A DNA stretch of 64,000 bases, taken from the NCBI GenBank assembly GCA_009746045.1, contig RPFO01000111.1, forward strand, positions 661,301 through 725,300, in the 5' to 3' direction. A program made the translations under genes and the position numbers. The notes beneath the pieces are model-generated. The model had not been told where the DNA came from, made no database searches, and worked only from the letters and a program-made list of their open reading frames with translations. The DNA comes from Mesostigma viride (taxonomy: Eukaryota > Streptophyta > Mesostigmatophyceae > Mesostigmatales > Mesostigmataceae). Positions 12,530-44,429 of the stretch are shown here, piece by piece. Position 1 is the first letter of the stretch, and every line of letters begins with the position of its first letter.

Positions 12530-13200
12530 TGGTCATATAGGAAACCCATCAACTTGAGCAGTTCTTGTCGCAATGACCCCCCACATTGAGCATGCGTTGC
12601 CGTCAGCGTGCAAGAGTTGATTATGTGTGCTTTGGTCAGTTTGCAGATGTCTTTGATGAAGAAGGAGGTGCTAGTGTGGCTAAATGGTTACTCTAATTTC
12701 CTTGTAGCGTCTACATGGGTGGCCGTCTTGGAATGGTTGTAACTTGGGCAGTTCTTGTCAGAATGGCGTCAAACCTTGAACATAGGAGGTACCATATGTG
12801 CAGAGAATGGTAGTATGTGGTTTGGCCAGTTTTCATGAGGCTTAGATGTATAAAGGGGTGTTAGTGTGGTTAAATACTAGCTAAAACCTCCCTTAGCTTC
12901 GTCACAGGTGGCAATCTAGGAATATCCATCAAATAGGGCTGCGCTTGTCAGAATGACCTGAAAATTTGGGGCTGCATGTCCCCCAACCTCTAGTATTTGG
13001 GAATATATGATTTGGCCCTATTCCATGTGTTTATGATTTGATAATTTTTTTTTTCATTAAAAAAGTACCCTTTTTGCGGGAAAATCCATCAATGTGTGTA
13101 AACATGATTATTTTGTGCTCAAAATTAGGTAGCATTTCTCAAAAGTCAGGGAACTATATGGGAATATATGATTTGGTCCCAATATGTTTGCCCACTGCCC
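12530..13200. repeat. Diverged tandem repeat of about 190 bp
   Basis: Related segments start near 12541, 12735 and 12922, with a partial match near 13083. Shared parts are GCAGTTCTTGTC(A/G)(G/C)AATG, a central TTTGG(C/T)CAGTTT, and (G/C)TAGTGTGG(C/T)TAAAT. The copies are strongly diverged and no coding frame is kept. Confidence 0.6.
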
Positions 13201-13689
13201 TAGGAAAAATGTGACTAGAATAGCGTCTTTTTCTATTTTTAGCGCGTTACCGGTGCCCTGTGGGGGCTAGTACCCCCCCCAAGTGGCTGGAAATTTTTTT
13301 TTTTATCATATTAATGGTCCCCAATCATCATTGGATTTTTAGCACATGCATAGGTATGGTTTCCAGAAAAGTGCCCTTTAGGGGTGTCCCCTCCCCTTAA
13401 TTAATGATGGCGGAAACCCATAATGAATGGGTGCGCCTAAATGCTCATGGCTGGATTTGCCAACCAGGTACCCTAGCTGGCCACTATAGGCGGACACCTG
13501 CATGCATGAGAAGTAATCGTGCATGTGGTGCATGTGTTCGTGATTGGTAACGCAGATACTCTAGCTGCAAAATGGCCATGCCATCTCTGCATTATAATAC
13601 GTTCGCTTTGACAGACACAGGCTTACATGGCATACATGTTCCTTGTTGCAGTAGAGGACAGCGCAGATGAAAATTATATCCCCCTCTAG

Positions 13690-13820
13690 TGACATTATGG
13701 TGGGGCCGATGATTCAGACGATATTTGTAACTTTCGTGTAATTAGTTTAATGAGATTAGCATAGTACTCCGTGGCATGCCCATGCACATGACATGTAGCA
13801 AGGTACTTACTTACTTGTGA
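13690..13820 (+). repeat. Short dispersed element (SINE-like), copy 2
   Basis: Shares GACGATATTTGTAACTTTCG and the tail ATAGTACTCCGTGGCATGCC with the copy at 47448-47575, and the tail with 10825-10925. Ends in GTACTTACTTACTT. Confidence 0.7.
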
Positions 13821-14168
13821 CATGTGCTCCTATGTGCTGTAATGCCTCATCCTAGGCAACCTGCCCAGGTGCACTTCATTCAACGGACAGAATTAATTGC
13901 AACGAGCAGAACTCAAACAAGGGGCCAAACTTGGACGTGTGGTTATGCTTGAACGACACTGACCTGGTAGGATGTAGTAGTACTTACTTATGTTGGCACA
14001 CGACAGGCCGGCGCAAGCTTTGCCCAACAGTTTGCAGGCTGACTAGACTCTTCTCGCGAGAAGAGTTGGCGAGCCTGGCTTGAACACACTCACCAGTTGT
14101 CTCGTACAACAATGGGCATGCAATGGTTTTTCCTATTCCGCCTAGCTCTGTCCAGAGGCACCTTGCAA

Positions 14169-25607
<11,439 letters not shown>

Positions 25608-26259
25608 TGCAATTGCTTCAAAATGCGCTCCATGGCAGCGTCATGATAGCTGCAGGGAAATAAATGGCGGATACAATTTCGCAACAATTCTTACGGCATC
25701 AACCACGACGGGTAATGAACCAATAAGGCAATCCCCCCTGCTGAGAAACCCCGAGCAATAATGGTGCCATCAAGTGGTAACAACTACTACCCCGGAATAC
25801 CTGCAAGAGGAAAACGGATTTGCTGTCAGACGTCGGCATCCATAGCGAGAAAGACGAGCTGTAAAACCTCATGTCCGAGTCATATCCGTCGAACACGTGG
25901 CTGGACATGGCGTGGGGGGACATTATCGCTGGCGCGTCACGCCCTCGCGAGTCCCCTGCCTGCACGTCGGCATCTCCGTAGTCCGTGATCTACGGTCGGG
26001 AGGACCTGGGAGTGCGGACTGTCGTTGCTAGCGCATTATTATGATGCCACGTGTCGCCTGACTTGGCACCCGACGACGAGCAGGTTTGGTGCATTCTCTC
26101 TCCATAGCTCTGTCATTTAGAAATCAACTGGCCAACAATTCTCACTACTAAATTCCCGGGTCAAAATCTCCCGTTTCGTGGACCCGGTGCGTAAGCAGGT
26201 TCTAATTGTACCATGAAATAAAGCTAGCTCGACATTCCAAGTGGCGTTGAAATTAAAGA
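25608..26259. promoter_or_regulatory. Divergent promoter region between the NYN gene and INTS8
   Basis: 652 bp separates the two start codons, which point away from each other. It must hold both promoters and 5' UTRs. No clear TATA box or known motif is claimed. Confidence 0.6.
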
Positions 26260-34945
<8,686 letters not shown>

Positions 34946-35100
34946 AACAGGGGGGTTCTATGCAATTGTGATGGCATGCATATAGTTTGCGTGCAAGATT
35001 ACTAGATTAGCTCGAGGCCTCAATTAACTGAAGCCCAAATTTAAGACTAGCTGTGGACATACGTGTACATATTGACGCCTTGCATGGGGAGACGTCCACT
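34946..35100. other. Start of repeat-rich convergent intergenic region
   Basis: INTS8 3' UTR and flank. From here to 47736 no host gene is recognised; the content is transposon fragments and repeats, listed individually. Confidence 0.6.
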
Positions 35101-35112
35101 ATATCTTAAATT

Positions 35113-36985
35113 GGGGAGTTCAGTGCTCCGTGGTCCCCCAAAGGGGACACGATCTCGACTAATTAATAAACTTAATCAAGCACGAGACTAATTAATTAAC
35201 CCGTGTTTTTTTACAACGCGATACATCGCGTTGTAGGGTTAGAACGCGATGTATCGCGTTGTAATCTGACACGTGGCAAACCTATTAAACATGCGATTTT
35301 TGGTCTGAAACTTTCAAGATAGGTCAGAAACATCTCATAGAATTCAAGAAAAAATCCTGGTATTTTTGGTATTTTTTTTGTGACAGCTGCAAACAAATAT
35401 GTACCACTGAAATCAGGCATTTTCGCGGGACGAAGGTGAAGACGACGGCGATGGCGGCAGGTAGATCTCGCCAGTTTTCGCGCGAATTTCAGTGGCTGTT
35501 GGGTAGCACGACCATGATGATGCGTTCAAAGGTTGATAATTAGGTTTCTACGAGTTTGTTGAGGTACTGGGGCAAAGGAAACGTAGTTTTTTCCAGTTTC
35601 TCACCCAACTTTCATGCGGAAACCCTGGAAACCGGCATACATATTATTACGTCAAGACTCGGGTCTGCTGCGGCACCATGCTTGGTATTTCCATGGTGTT
35701 TCGACTTCTTAACACATGTTTATTCATTCCGAACGCCCGGACTCTCGGCTAAACAGAGATTTGTGCAGACTTTTATTGGGTAGCTCCGGGCATGATGGTG
35801 CCTGCAAATAGCATAAGGCGTGACCGTGGCTATTGCTACGGTATGCTGTATTTTCCTGGAAATGGCCTCTGCCACCGGCTCAATAGTGCTTGCAGGCGTA
35901 AGTATATCGTGTTTCTACCTAGTTTCTGCCAGTTTTCCACTTATTTCTACCGAGTCACCTCTGCCCAGCCTCTCTAAGACCGCCATCCTACTCGACGTTG
36001 CTTGCATGTCAGCCATAGCAGGTTGCAGTTGTGCAGTATTTAGGTGCTGTATACGTCGTCAAGCCGTGCATATATCGTGAGGATTGGATGTTGATGGTTT
36101 ATACTGCGTTGATTGTGCAAGAAGATCAGCTGGGTGCCCATAATCATGGTGTATAATCATGTGTTGTTAGCATCTTGCCACCATTTGCTAGCATGCATTC
36201 CAGCGTCATCTTTGCCTGCATGTAAGCTCATGGATCACTCAACCTATCCAAGCCTTGCATTACACGTGCCTCTTTCTTTCAGTATTGCACGCGTTATGGA
36301 ATGAAAACCCAGCACCTCCATTCCCACGAGGCATGTGCTCAACACGTTGTGAGAGTGGATGATGCTTTGGCTATGGCTGCCTGATTCAGTCATATTAGGT
36401 CATCCAGTCATGATGTTTGATGCATGTTTGATGCTGTATAACTTATACAACGCCTATGTTCAACGTTTTGACCCTCCAAGCTCACTATGGCCCCGTTTAT
36501 GGGGCTCGGGTCGTTGCGTAATGTTGTCAAGGGCTCTCATGTTTCCCACTGCGTTGTACTGCGTTGTAATTGTGATGCTAATGAAAAATAGCTCCAGTGG
36601 CCCAATGGGCCTGAGTTTTGTTTCACAGAGCCTGCATATGTTGCCCATAGCTCGTGCAAGAAGCCAGATTTTTTTCATGAACCATTTGTGAATAAGCACA
36701 TGACTTGTGACCTAGGGTCAAGAAATCGCGGTCATGGTCAGACCCCCCTGTATTCAAACCAGTGTATCTCTCTAATGAATAAGCATTTTGTAGGTCTGAG
36801 TAGCTCAAAAAATCCTTTGATTTATGGGCTTTCAGGAAAGTATATACATGACCATGAAAAAAAATTTTCCTTAGGTGCTATACGCGTTCTAAAAAAAGCT
36901 TACAACGCGATATATCGCGTTCTAATTAAAAAAACACGGGTTAAACACGTTCTCCCGTTGGGGAGCCACGGAGCACCTAAGTTCT
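35113..36985. mobile_element. Inverted-repeat DNA element, about 1.9 kb, no transposase seen
   Basis: The left end (35113-35270) and right end (36885-36985) are imperfect inverted repeats. Outermost is GTGCTCCGTGG(T/C)(C/T)CCC, then CCCGTGTTTTTTT, then the palindrome AACGCGATA(C/T)ATCGCGTT, doubled on the left. The 1.6-kb interior is less GC-rich and has no recognised protein; an ATG at about 35451 opens only a short frame. Probably non-autonomous. Target-site duplications could not be fixed. Confidence 0.55.
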
Positions 36986-37135
36986 TTAATAATTCCTGAG
37001 TGTAAACGACGGGCACATAGGGGGCAGAGAGCCCCTTCCCTCAACGCCACTGAGGCACGCCGCAGTGTGCTCAATTGGACCCCTCTAAGTAAACAATCCG
37101 GGGCCTCCCCTGTGGGTGCAATATCAATCAATTAT

Positions 37136-38580
37136 ATATCCATTGAGAATGATAAATTACGGAGGTGAGATGGGCATGCAACACAAGGAAAAAAATCCGA
37201 AAAGGAGAAGAACCCTGAAGAAATTAATAGGAAGCTGACACGGACATCCAAGGATCACGCCAGCTGCACAAGGTACAACTACAGTAACTACATCACAAAA
37301 CTATACGACATGCAGCAACAGCGCTGCCGGCCTGGGCCATGCAGGCCTGGGAGGGATCTAGACCGCATGGGTCGCGACAAAGTCGGCCCGGGTGCGGCGG
37401 AATAACACATCAGCCACGGTGCGAGTGAGGGTGAGTGGCAGGCGCTGCCGCCAATACGAGGACCACGTGCGGGCCGGCAGACCACGGGGCGGTCTGACCC
37501 TCGAGGTCGAGGCGGTCTTCACGGCGCTGGCAGCACTCGTGGAAAAACTCTGCTGTCTTGGGGCCCATGGCCCCGAACTCCTCAAGGACAAAGGGGATGA
37601 CCCGGTGGGGCCCCACACTGCCGTAGGAGGCAAACTTGTCGCGCTCAGCCACAGCGGCAGCAGCGCCGGCATCCACAGCCGCGTTAATATGTATTTAGCT
37701 CACGGCCTATGGGGACGTCGGGCACCACCGTGTCTTGGAGGAGTTTGATCGGGGCCATATGGGGACCCTGACCGCCGGCTTCGTGAGTGCTGCCGGCTCC
37801 GGGAGGACCGCCTGGACCTGGAGGGCCAGCGGGCCCCTTGGTCAGCGCGGACCTGGACATCGTATATTAAATATTGGCGCCAACGCCTTTCGCGGTAGAG
37901 ATTACCCGGGCTATGGCTGACATCTTGCTCCGCCGCACACGAGCTGACTTTGCGACACAGCAAGGTTGTTTTACTTCATTCCGCGGTGTGGATCGAGTGT
38001 CCCATGCCGGCTGTATAGTTGTTTTGTCGTGGTATCTCTTGTTAGCGTTGGCTTTGTTTATTTTTACGTGGGTGCCTTTACTCACTGATGTAAGTACATA
38101 TATTTTTTAATATATATTTCCTCGAGGAGATCGGGGCCATGGGCCCCAAGACGCCGGCGGAGTTTTTCCACGAGTGCTGCCAGCGCCGTGAAGACCGCCT
38201 CGACCTCGAGGGTCAGACCGCCCCGTGGTCTGCCGGCCCGCACGTGGTCCTCGTATTGGCGGCAGCGCCTGTCACTCGCCCTCACTCGCACCGTGGCTGA
38301 TGTGTCATTCCGCTGCACCGGCCGGGCCGACTTTGTCGCGACCCATGCGGTCTAGATCCCTCCCAGGCCTGCATGGCCCAGGCCGGCAGCGCTGTTGCTG
38401 CGTGTCGTAGTTTTGTGATGTAGTTACTGTAGTTGTACCTTGTGCATGCAGCTGGCGTGATCCTTGGATGTCCGTGTTCGGATTACTATTAATGTCTTCA
38501 GGGTTCTTCTCCTTTTTGGATTTTTTTCCTTATGTTGCATGCCCATCTCACCTCCGTAATTTATCATTCTCAATGAATAT
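37136..38580. mobile_element. Large palindrome of two head-to-head LINE 3' ends
   Basis: The arm at about 37136-37590 is repeated inverted at about 38130-38580. Each arm, read outward, ends a reverse-transcriptase-type frame. On the right arm the reading includes PARTWSSYWRQRL, LTRTVADV and RADFVATHAV followed by stop. The 3' UTR then ends at GATAAATTACGGAGGTGAGA or its complement. Between the arms (37690-37960) is a diverged third piece of the same protein region on the plus strand. Confidence 0.7.
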
Positions 38581-38589
38581 ATATTTATA

Positions 38590-39740
38590 GATATTAATTA
38601 TCGCGTGACTGCGTACGTCACGCGTGGGTGCCAATACAAAGTACAGGAACCTTCAACCCCTGTACACGATGAGATGGAGGGAGGGTGCGGCCCTAGCTTC
38701 TCTTGAACTGGCAGCCACCACTGAGTCGGTGGACAGGCCACAGAGCGCTCTATCCACAGCACGGGCCGGGGTCGGGACGCATCATGTATGTACTGTGCAT
38801 GGTGCATGGGTGCACTATAGACAACCATGATGACTATCTATATCCCGGCAGTTGTCTCCATGATAATGACAATGCTCACTATGCTACTAGGAGCGTACCT
38901 TTTCTACTAATTCTACTTTGTTTCTGGTCTATACCTGGCAGTGGCAGTCATATTTTCCTTTGCATTTTCCAGGCTACTTCGTACTCTCAACGTCGCTTCC
39001 CAGCTTTTTTAACGGCCGGTTTGCCTCCGGCACACCTTCGGTAACCCTTGAAATTATTTACTGCATCTTTGGGCTGCTCTAACTACGTCACTACTTCTAC
39101 TACATAAGTTCTCACACCTCGCACACTCGTATTCTATATGTTGCAAGGGGCTTCCCCACCTCATTTTCTTTTTACACTTTACTTTTTCTGACTACATCCG
39201 CCACAAGACCTACCCCGAGAAGCCCATGCAAGTGTACTGGCGGGGCGGGGACCTTTATGTCAACAAGAAACTGTGGAAGCCCCCCCGGGCTCCCCCGGGA
39301 TATAGAGCACTCAAGCCAGTTGTCTAGATGGTGGGGGCAATCAATTATGGGATAGCTTAGTAGGCATTACAGCACTTGAAATGATATTAGCGCACAGCGT
39401 TATAGCACCTTCAATTAGCTCTGGCACCTTGTGGTCATCAGCTCGCGCCTTACCCGACGTCTTGAGCCCACCTCACCTTTGTAGCATAAGCTATACTATG
39501 GCGTCAGCCTACCTATGGTACGTTGTATTGCACCGCCACAGTGTTGCGTCCCGGCAGGCACCATGCTGTGGAGAGAGCGCTCTGTGGCCTGCCCACTTGC
39601 GGCAGTGAGAGAAGCTAGGGCGCCCTCCCTCCTCGCTGTGTATATATAGGGTAATTGAACTCGGTTGAACGGTTTCCTCTGTATTGGCACCCACGTGACG
39701 CAGTCAGGTTCACTGCTTATTGATTCATTAATCATGAATT
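38590..39740. mobile_element. Element or nested insertions bounded by about 190-bp inverted repeats
   Basis: 38595-38790 and 39530-39735 are inverted copies of each other. Shared parts are the GCGTCACG(T)GGGTGCCAATAC-like end, a GAGGGAGGG/GCCCTAGCTTCTCT block and CCACAGAGCGCTCT. A third copy of the same unit lies alone at 48290-48450 in an IGPS intron. The interior includes a LINE ORF1-like fragment at about 39185-39330 (KPMQVYWRGGDLYVNKKLW, then a stop). Confidence 0.55.
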
Positions 39741-39779
39741 CAATTAATTAATTAATTAATTAATTAATTACTTTATCTT

Positions 39780-40340
39780 CTTGTTATTCTCATGTATACA
39801 CCTGGCCAGCTCACGCCTCACCGCAGCATGCAGCACTGCTTCAACCAGTGGTATTCCTCCCAGTCCCGGCTGCTCGGCGCCCCCCCTGGCGCCACCGCCG
39901 CTGCTTGGCCCGGCCTTTGCCCGGCCTTTGGCCGGGCCGCCCGCCTCAGGGCCTGCATGCGGGCGCCGGGCGTCCCCGCGCCGCCCACGCCGCCCGCCGC
40001 TGAGCAGGACTAGACGTACCCGCCCGTGACGGAGCCCCTGGCCGACCCCAACGAGCTACTGCCGCTCACCGAGATGGAGCTGCGCACCGCCGCCAAGCAA
40101 CCGATCCGCTTCTACGCCGCCGTAGGACCTGACCAGCTCCCCGCCCTGGTGATTAATCTGACAGCGCTCACGGGGTTCCTGCATGCTTGACGTCTGCATT
40201 TAATGGCAGTGAACCGGATGATTCCTGCTTGCCGATGCGGCGCCCATTCTTGAGTGGCAGCTGCAGCTACCGTATTATGCTGTACGTACAAAAACAAAGG
40301 TTCCCATGACGACCCCGCCAACTACCGGCGAGTCTGCATC
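39780..40340 (+). mobile_element. LINE fragment with a reverse-transcriptase N-terminal motif
   Basis: At about 40285-40340 the frame reads YKNKGSHDDPANYRRVCI, the motif that opens LINE reverse-transcriptase domains (KxKGxxxxPxNYRxI). The sequence upstream (39800-40190) is GC-rich with a frame ending ELLPLTEMELRTAAKQP and is probably part of the same broken element. No intact frame. Confidence 0.6.
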
Positions 40341-40529
40341 CGTGTTGGTCCGTCCGGCGGTACGTGGTATTCGGTAAACTGCCCCTGGCGTATTGCAAAA
40401 ATATGGGTATTTTCAGGAGCCGGGTCTGAAAAGTACGGGAAAAAGGCACGCAATACGGCAGTACGGGTATTTTTCAACTTCAATGTGGTTAAGAAGTGTA
40501 CGGGGTATTTTTGAGACCTAATAATTAAG

Positions 40530-40800
40530 GGGATATTGAGGGCCTTGCGCAGCATCTTCATGGTGACGTTGCCGTCGAGTCGTTGCTCCAGCTCCTGCGT
40601 CAGTGTCAGGGTCTCGGGCTCTCGGCGCCGTAGGTCAGGATCGTCAGAATGACGACCTTGAAGCTCTATAGTACCTCACGCTTGACGATCCGGGGTACCG
40701 TACATGGATGGCATCCGGTGTATAGTAGGGCGGGGTTGCTCCACCGGCGGCGGTGCAGTCATGGAGTTGCACCCACGCCATGAGTGCCTATCCGTGTCGT
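40530..40800 (-). mobile_element. LINE family A fragment
   Basis: Reverse complement resembles the first 200 bp of the window (GATCCTGACCTACGGCGCCG region, then the GCAACGACTCGACGGC region). Frame disrupted. 40860-41230 holds further weak matches to LINE-type protein (EDMGGLGLSV) that are not called separately. Confidence 0.6.
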
Positions 40801-41309
40801 CAGGTCGTCCTCGCAGTCCGGAAGCCAAATGCCGATCGAGCAACTTGAAGCGGCCTGAAGTAGGGTAATGAACATCGGTGTGGTCTAACAGGCGGAGTGG
40901 GCGGCCCGGGCGGCGGGGGCCCGGCCATGCAGGCCGAGAGCCAGGGCCTCCGTTTTGGGGCTGATTTCTAGACCAACAGCCCTAGCCTCCGGCCATGCGG
41001 GGGAATCTTCAAAATAATTGGGGAATTCAGGTACACCTACATATAGCTGCTTGCATGGCAAAGAGGCCGGCTCTGGTAGAGGACATGGGGGGCCTAGGAC
41101 TCTCCGTGATTTGGAATGGGATGATGGACATGCAAGGCCAAGTGGGCAGGGTCATACATAGAGGACAACGACCCCCCTCCAGTGGGTAAGCCGTGTGCTT
41201 GCACACGTGGAAAGCATGCTAGACAAGACCCCTAGGGTCGCGGGCACCATAGATATAGGGTAGGATTGTTTTGTAGATAGATTATAGACCGATACGTAGG
41301 ATTGCGTGG

Positions 41310-42098
41310 ACCCATCCATCCATCCATCCATCCATCCATCCATCCATCCATCCATCCATCCATCCATCCATCCATCCATCCATCCATCCATCCATCCATC
41401 CATCCATCCATCCATCCATCCATCCATCCATCCATCCATCCATCCATCCATCCATCCATCCATCCATCCATCCATCCATCCATCCATCCATCCATCCATC
41501 CATCCATCCATCCATCCATCCATCCATCCATCCATCCATCCATCCATCCATCCATCCATCCATCCATCCATCCATCCATCCATCCATCCATCCATCCATC
41601 CATCCATCCATCCATCCATCCATCCATCCATCCATCCATCCATCCATCCATCCATCCATCCATCCATCCATCCATCCATCCATCCATCCATCCATCCATC
41701 CATCCATCCATCCATCCATCCATCCATCCATGATCCATCCATCCATCCATCCATCCATCCATCCATCCATCCATCCGGCCATCCATCCATCCATCCATCC
41801 ATCCATCCATGATCCATCCATCCATCCATCCATCCATCCATCCATCCATCCATCCATCCATCCATCCATCCATCCATCCATCCATCCATCCATCCATCCA
41901 TCCATCCATCCATCCATCCATCCATCCATCCATCCATCCATCCATCCATCCATCCATCCATCCATCCATCCATCCATCCATCCATCCATCCATCCATCCA
42001 TCCATCCATCCATCCATCCATCCATCCATCCATCCATCCATCCATCCATCCATCCATCCATCCATCCATCCATCCATCCATCCATCCATCCATCCATC
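41310..42098. repeat. (CATC)n tetranucleotide array, about 790 bp
   Basis: Almost pure CATC repeat with two small interruptions (TGATCC at about 41731 and 41810, and CGGC at about 41777). The IHPS and WMDG open frames are repeat artefacts. Confidence 0.98.
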
Positions 42099-42104
42099 GA
42101 TCGG

Positions 42105-42160
42105 AGTTAATGCTCCGTGACTCCCCAATGGGAGCACGAGTTTAATTAATTAATTAATAG
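42105..42160 (+). repeat. Solo transposon end with hairpin and TTAA tail
   Basis: GCTCCGTGACTCCCCAATGG and GAGCACG, then (TTAA)n. Matches the ends of the inverted-repeat element at 35113-36985. Confidence 0.6.
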
Positions 42161-42279
42161 TTGCTTTATTCATCATTCTGGTGGACTATATTATGAGGCA
42201 ATGATGCACAACAAGCCCGCTTTGCCCGTGTGGAAGGGCGCCCGCCGGGGATTGAGATCACGGAGTACCGGCCAGCTAT

Positions 42280-43500
42280 GGCCGGGTTGACCCACCCTAC
42301 AGTACCGCCTGAGCGATCTGATCTTCGCTGATGACACGACGCTCTTGGAGGCCCGGGGTCCGCCCAAGTCCCAACTCTGGCTGGATAGCTTGTCACTGGA
42401 AGCGCGGGCGGTGGGGCTTATCAAGGAGACAAGCAGCACAGGCTGGCCAGAAATCGGGAGAATCCGGACCATGGTAGCTCGAGCCTGCCGTTATCTTGTC
42501 CGCCTTTTTTGGAGTCGTTCAGGATCGATGATGGTGGGGCTTGTAATCAGCAAGAAAACGGAGGTCATGGCCATTGGCTTCCCCACTGGGATCACACCAC
42601 CCACCCTCTAGATCCTGCTGGACGGCAGTTACGCTACGGGCAGCCCCGTCCCCCTGGCGACTCGCTTCAAGCTCCTTGGCAGCTGGCTCCCCTCCACGGC
42701 CAACGACATCAACTGACCCGCATCAATTGGCCAAACCTGGGCAGCCCTCCGCCGCCTCGACAGGTTCTGGACATGTCGCTACCTGAGCCGCTCGGCAAGC
42801 GCATTCTGTTCAAGGCCCTTGTCCTCAGCATCCTCCTTCACGGCTGCGAGGCGTGGACCCTGGACTAGGCGCTAAGCAAGCAGCTTGACGGCACAGTCAC
42901 TCGAATGCTCCGTCACATCCTGGGCGTCCGCTACCAAGAGCTGCGCACCCAGGCCGAGCTCTACTGCGAGCTCCCTCTTGTCACCCATACCATCCGACAC
43001 CGCCGCCTCCTCTTTGCCGGCCATCTTGCCCGCACAGACCAGGTGAATACTGACTGCATGATCAATGTGGGCCCTGCAGGCGGGCTTAGGACGTACTGGC
43101 CAACCAGGTGGACACCTACTCCTATGGCAGGGTCCCCTTGTCCCGTGCCAACCCACATGCAGGCAAATTTGCGTGCGCGCCCCGCACGTACCGACGCGGC
43201 GCGACCCGAACCTATATGTGACACAATTGCTTGAGGATGCAGGGCTTCTGGGATCATCTGTACTCCGCGCCCGCATGATAGACAAGGAGAAATGGCCTGC
43301 CGTCTGCGTTAAGCATGTTCCAGCTGTACGTGGGGCAGGCTCCTGTTTTCTCGATCCCACGGGCCCCACAGCCCATTGGTAGAATGCAGCGTAGAAGTCC
43401 GCAGGTGGAGGTTATCGCCCCTGAGGATAGCCGCTACACTACCGCCTCGTCTGCCATTACAGTAGACGACAGCTCAGATCGATGAGGATTATTAATTAAT
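42280..43500 (+). mobile_element. Degenerate LINE with the reverse-transcriptase FADD box
   Basis: Frame reads YRLSDLIFADDTTLLEA; FADD is the catalytic box of LINE reverse transcriptases. It continues as ARAVGL, is interrupted by a 113-bp insertion (42420-42532), then VISKKTEVMAIG. After stops and frame changes the C-terminal end resembles family A (MLRHILGVRYQEL, HRRLLFAGHLARTDQV). A TTAA tail lies at 43487-43505. Pseudogene. Confidence 0.75.
42420..42532 (+). mobile_element. 113-bp insertion with 10-bp target-site duplication
   Basis: Flanked on both sides by GGTGGGGCTT (42410-42419 and 42533-42542). The insert begins ATCAAGGAGACAAGCAGCAC and matches the first half of the dispersed repeat at 44430-44705. 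Removing the insert and one flank restores an uninterrupted LINE-type frame. Confidence 0.8.
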
Positions 43501-43689
43501 TAATTAGGAACATACCTCCGTTGGGAGTAAATGTAGCACATAATAATCCCAGAGAAGGGGCATATGGCTTTTAATACATTCTAAGCTACTTCCTGCCAAT
43601 GGTGGGAATGTAAACGACACTTGCTCTATTCTAATTTGCTCTATGTGCACCAAGGGCACCTGCACCCCCAGAGTCTCAAGCTCAACCCT

Positions 43690-44340
43690 ATGAGGATTAT
43701 TAAAAAAATTAAATTATTAAATTAAATTAAATTAAATTAAATTATAACATGCCTCCGTTGGGAGATCATGTAGCACATATTCCTTGATGGATGGGTGGGG
43801 TGGAAGGAGCCGCGTACTCGAACTAACCTAACTCTAATCTAGCTAGTCTACTAGAAAAGGCCTAACTACCCTACTCATCAAAACGCCTCCTCCGCTTGGG
43901 GGGAGGTGGTTTGCCCACAGGGTCGGGCGTGTGAGCCTTGACAATCCGCTTCCACCGCGTCTTGTTCTGCATGGCGGTCCAAAGAAGGGAGAGAGAGTGG
44001 ATGCGGTATTCAAACTGGGCTGGCACCAGTAGGTCATCCAGCAACATCTGTACGTAGTTCGTGACATGTTTCCCTACCTTTTTGGCAATGCCCTTGGGGC
44101 CAGGCCAGGTCAGAATGTGCCGCCCTGGCTGGCCAAGCCGCTTGGGGCCGGCCAGACCAAGTGCGGTGTCGACCTGGCTGGTGCGAGCAAGGTGTCCTAC
44201 AAATGCTATCCTACGCTGTCGAATCTCGTCCGAAATACGAGGCATGCCCTGATACAAAGACTCTGATGACGGGCGCTTGGAAAACCCTACGTTCAGGACC
44301 TGTCGGAGCATCCTGAAAACTGTGCCGTCTAGCCTAGATG
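43690..44340 (-). mobile_element. LINE family B 3' end
   Basis: Minus-strand frame 44311-43871 encodes MLRQVLNVGFSKR, RRIAFVGHLARTSQVD, GRHILTWPGPKG and a basic end PPPPKRRRRFDE, then stop. The 3' UTR contains the hairpin CTCCCAACGGAGGCATG (read on the minus strand) at about 43750 and an (AATTT)n tail. 5' truncated near 44340. Confidence 0.8.
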
Positions 44341-44429
44341 CCAGTGAGGATTATATCCCCCTCTATTATAGCCTAGATTACAGCCTATATTATAGCCTAG
44401 ATGCCATGAGGATTATATCCCCCTCTAAT

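Larger units (their letters stand above)
10646..14168. other. Convergent intergenic region, no gene recognised
   Basis: Lies between the 3' ends of the secreted-protein gene and the NYN gene. It holds two short dispersed elements (10825-10925, 13690-13820), an E2F-type palindrome (11128-11151) and diverged tandem repeats (12530-13200). One short frame from ATG at 11578 (MEERLLLRAWARDL...) is mildly protein-like but has no recognised relatives and is not called. Confidence 0.55.

Noticed and set aside
35820-36080. Small membrane-like protein frame inside the inverted-repeat element
   Set aside because: No ATG context, no relatives recognised, and base composition like the non-coding surroundings.
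41152-42137. Frames encoding IHPS or WMDG repeats
   Set aside because: Products of the (CATC)n array, open in several frames.
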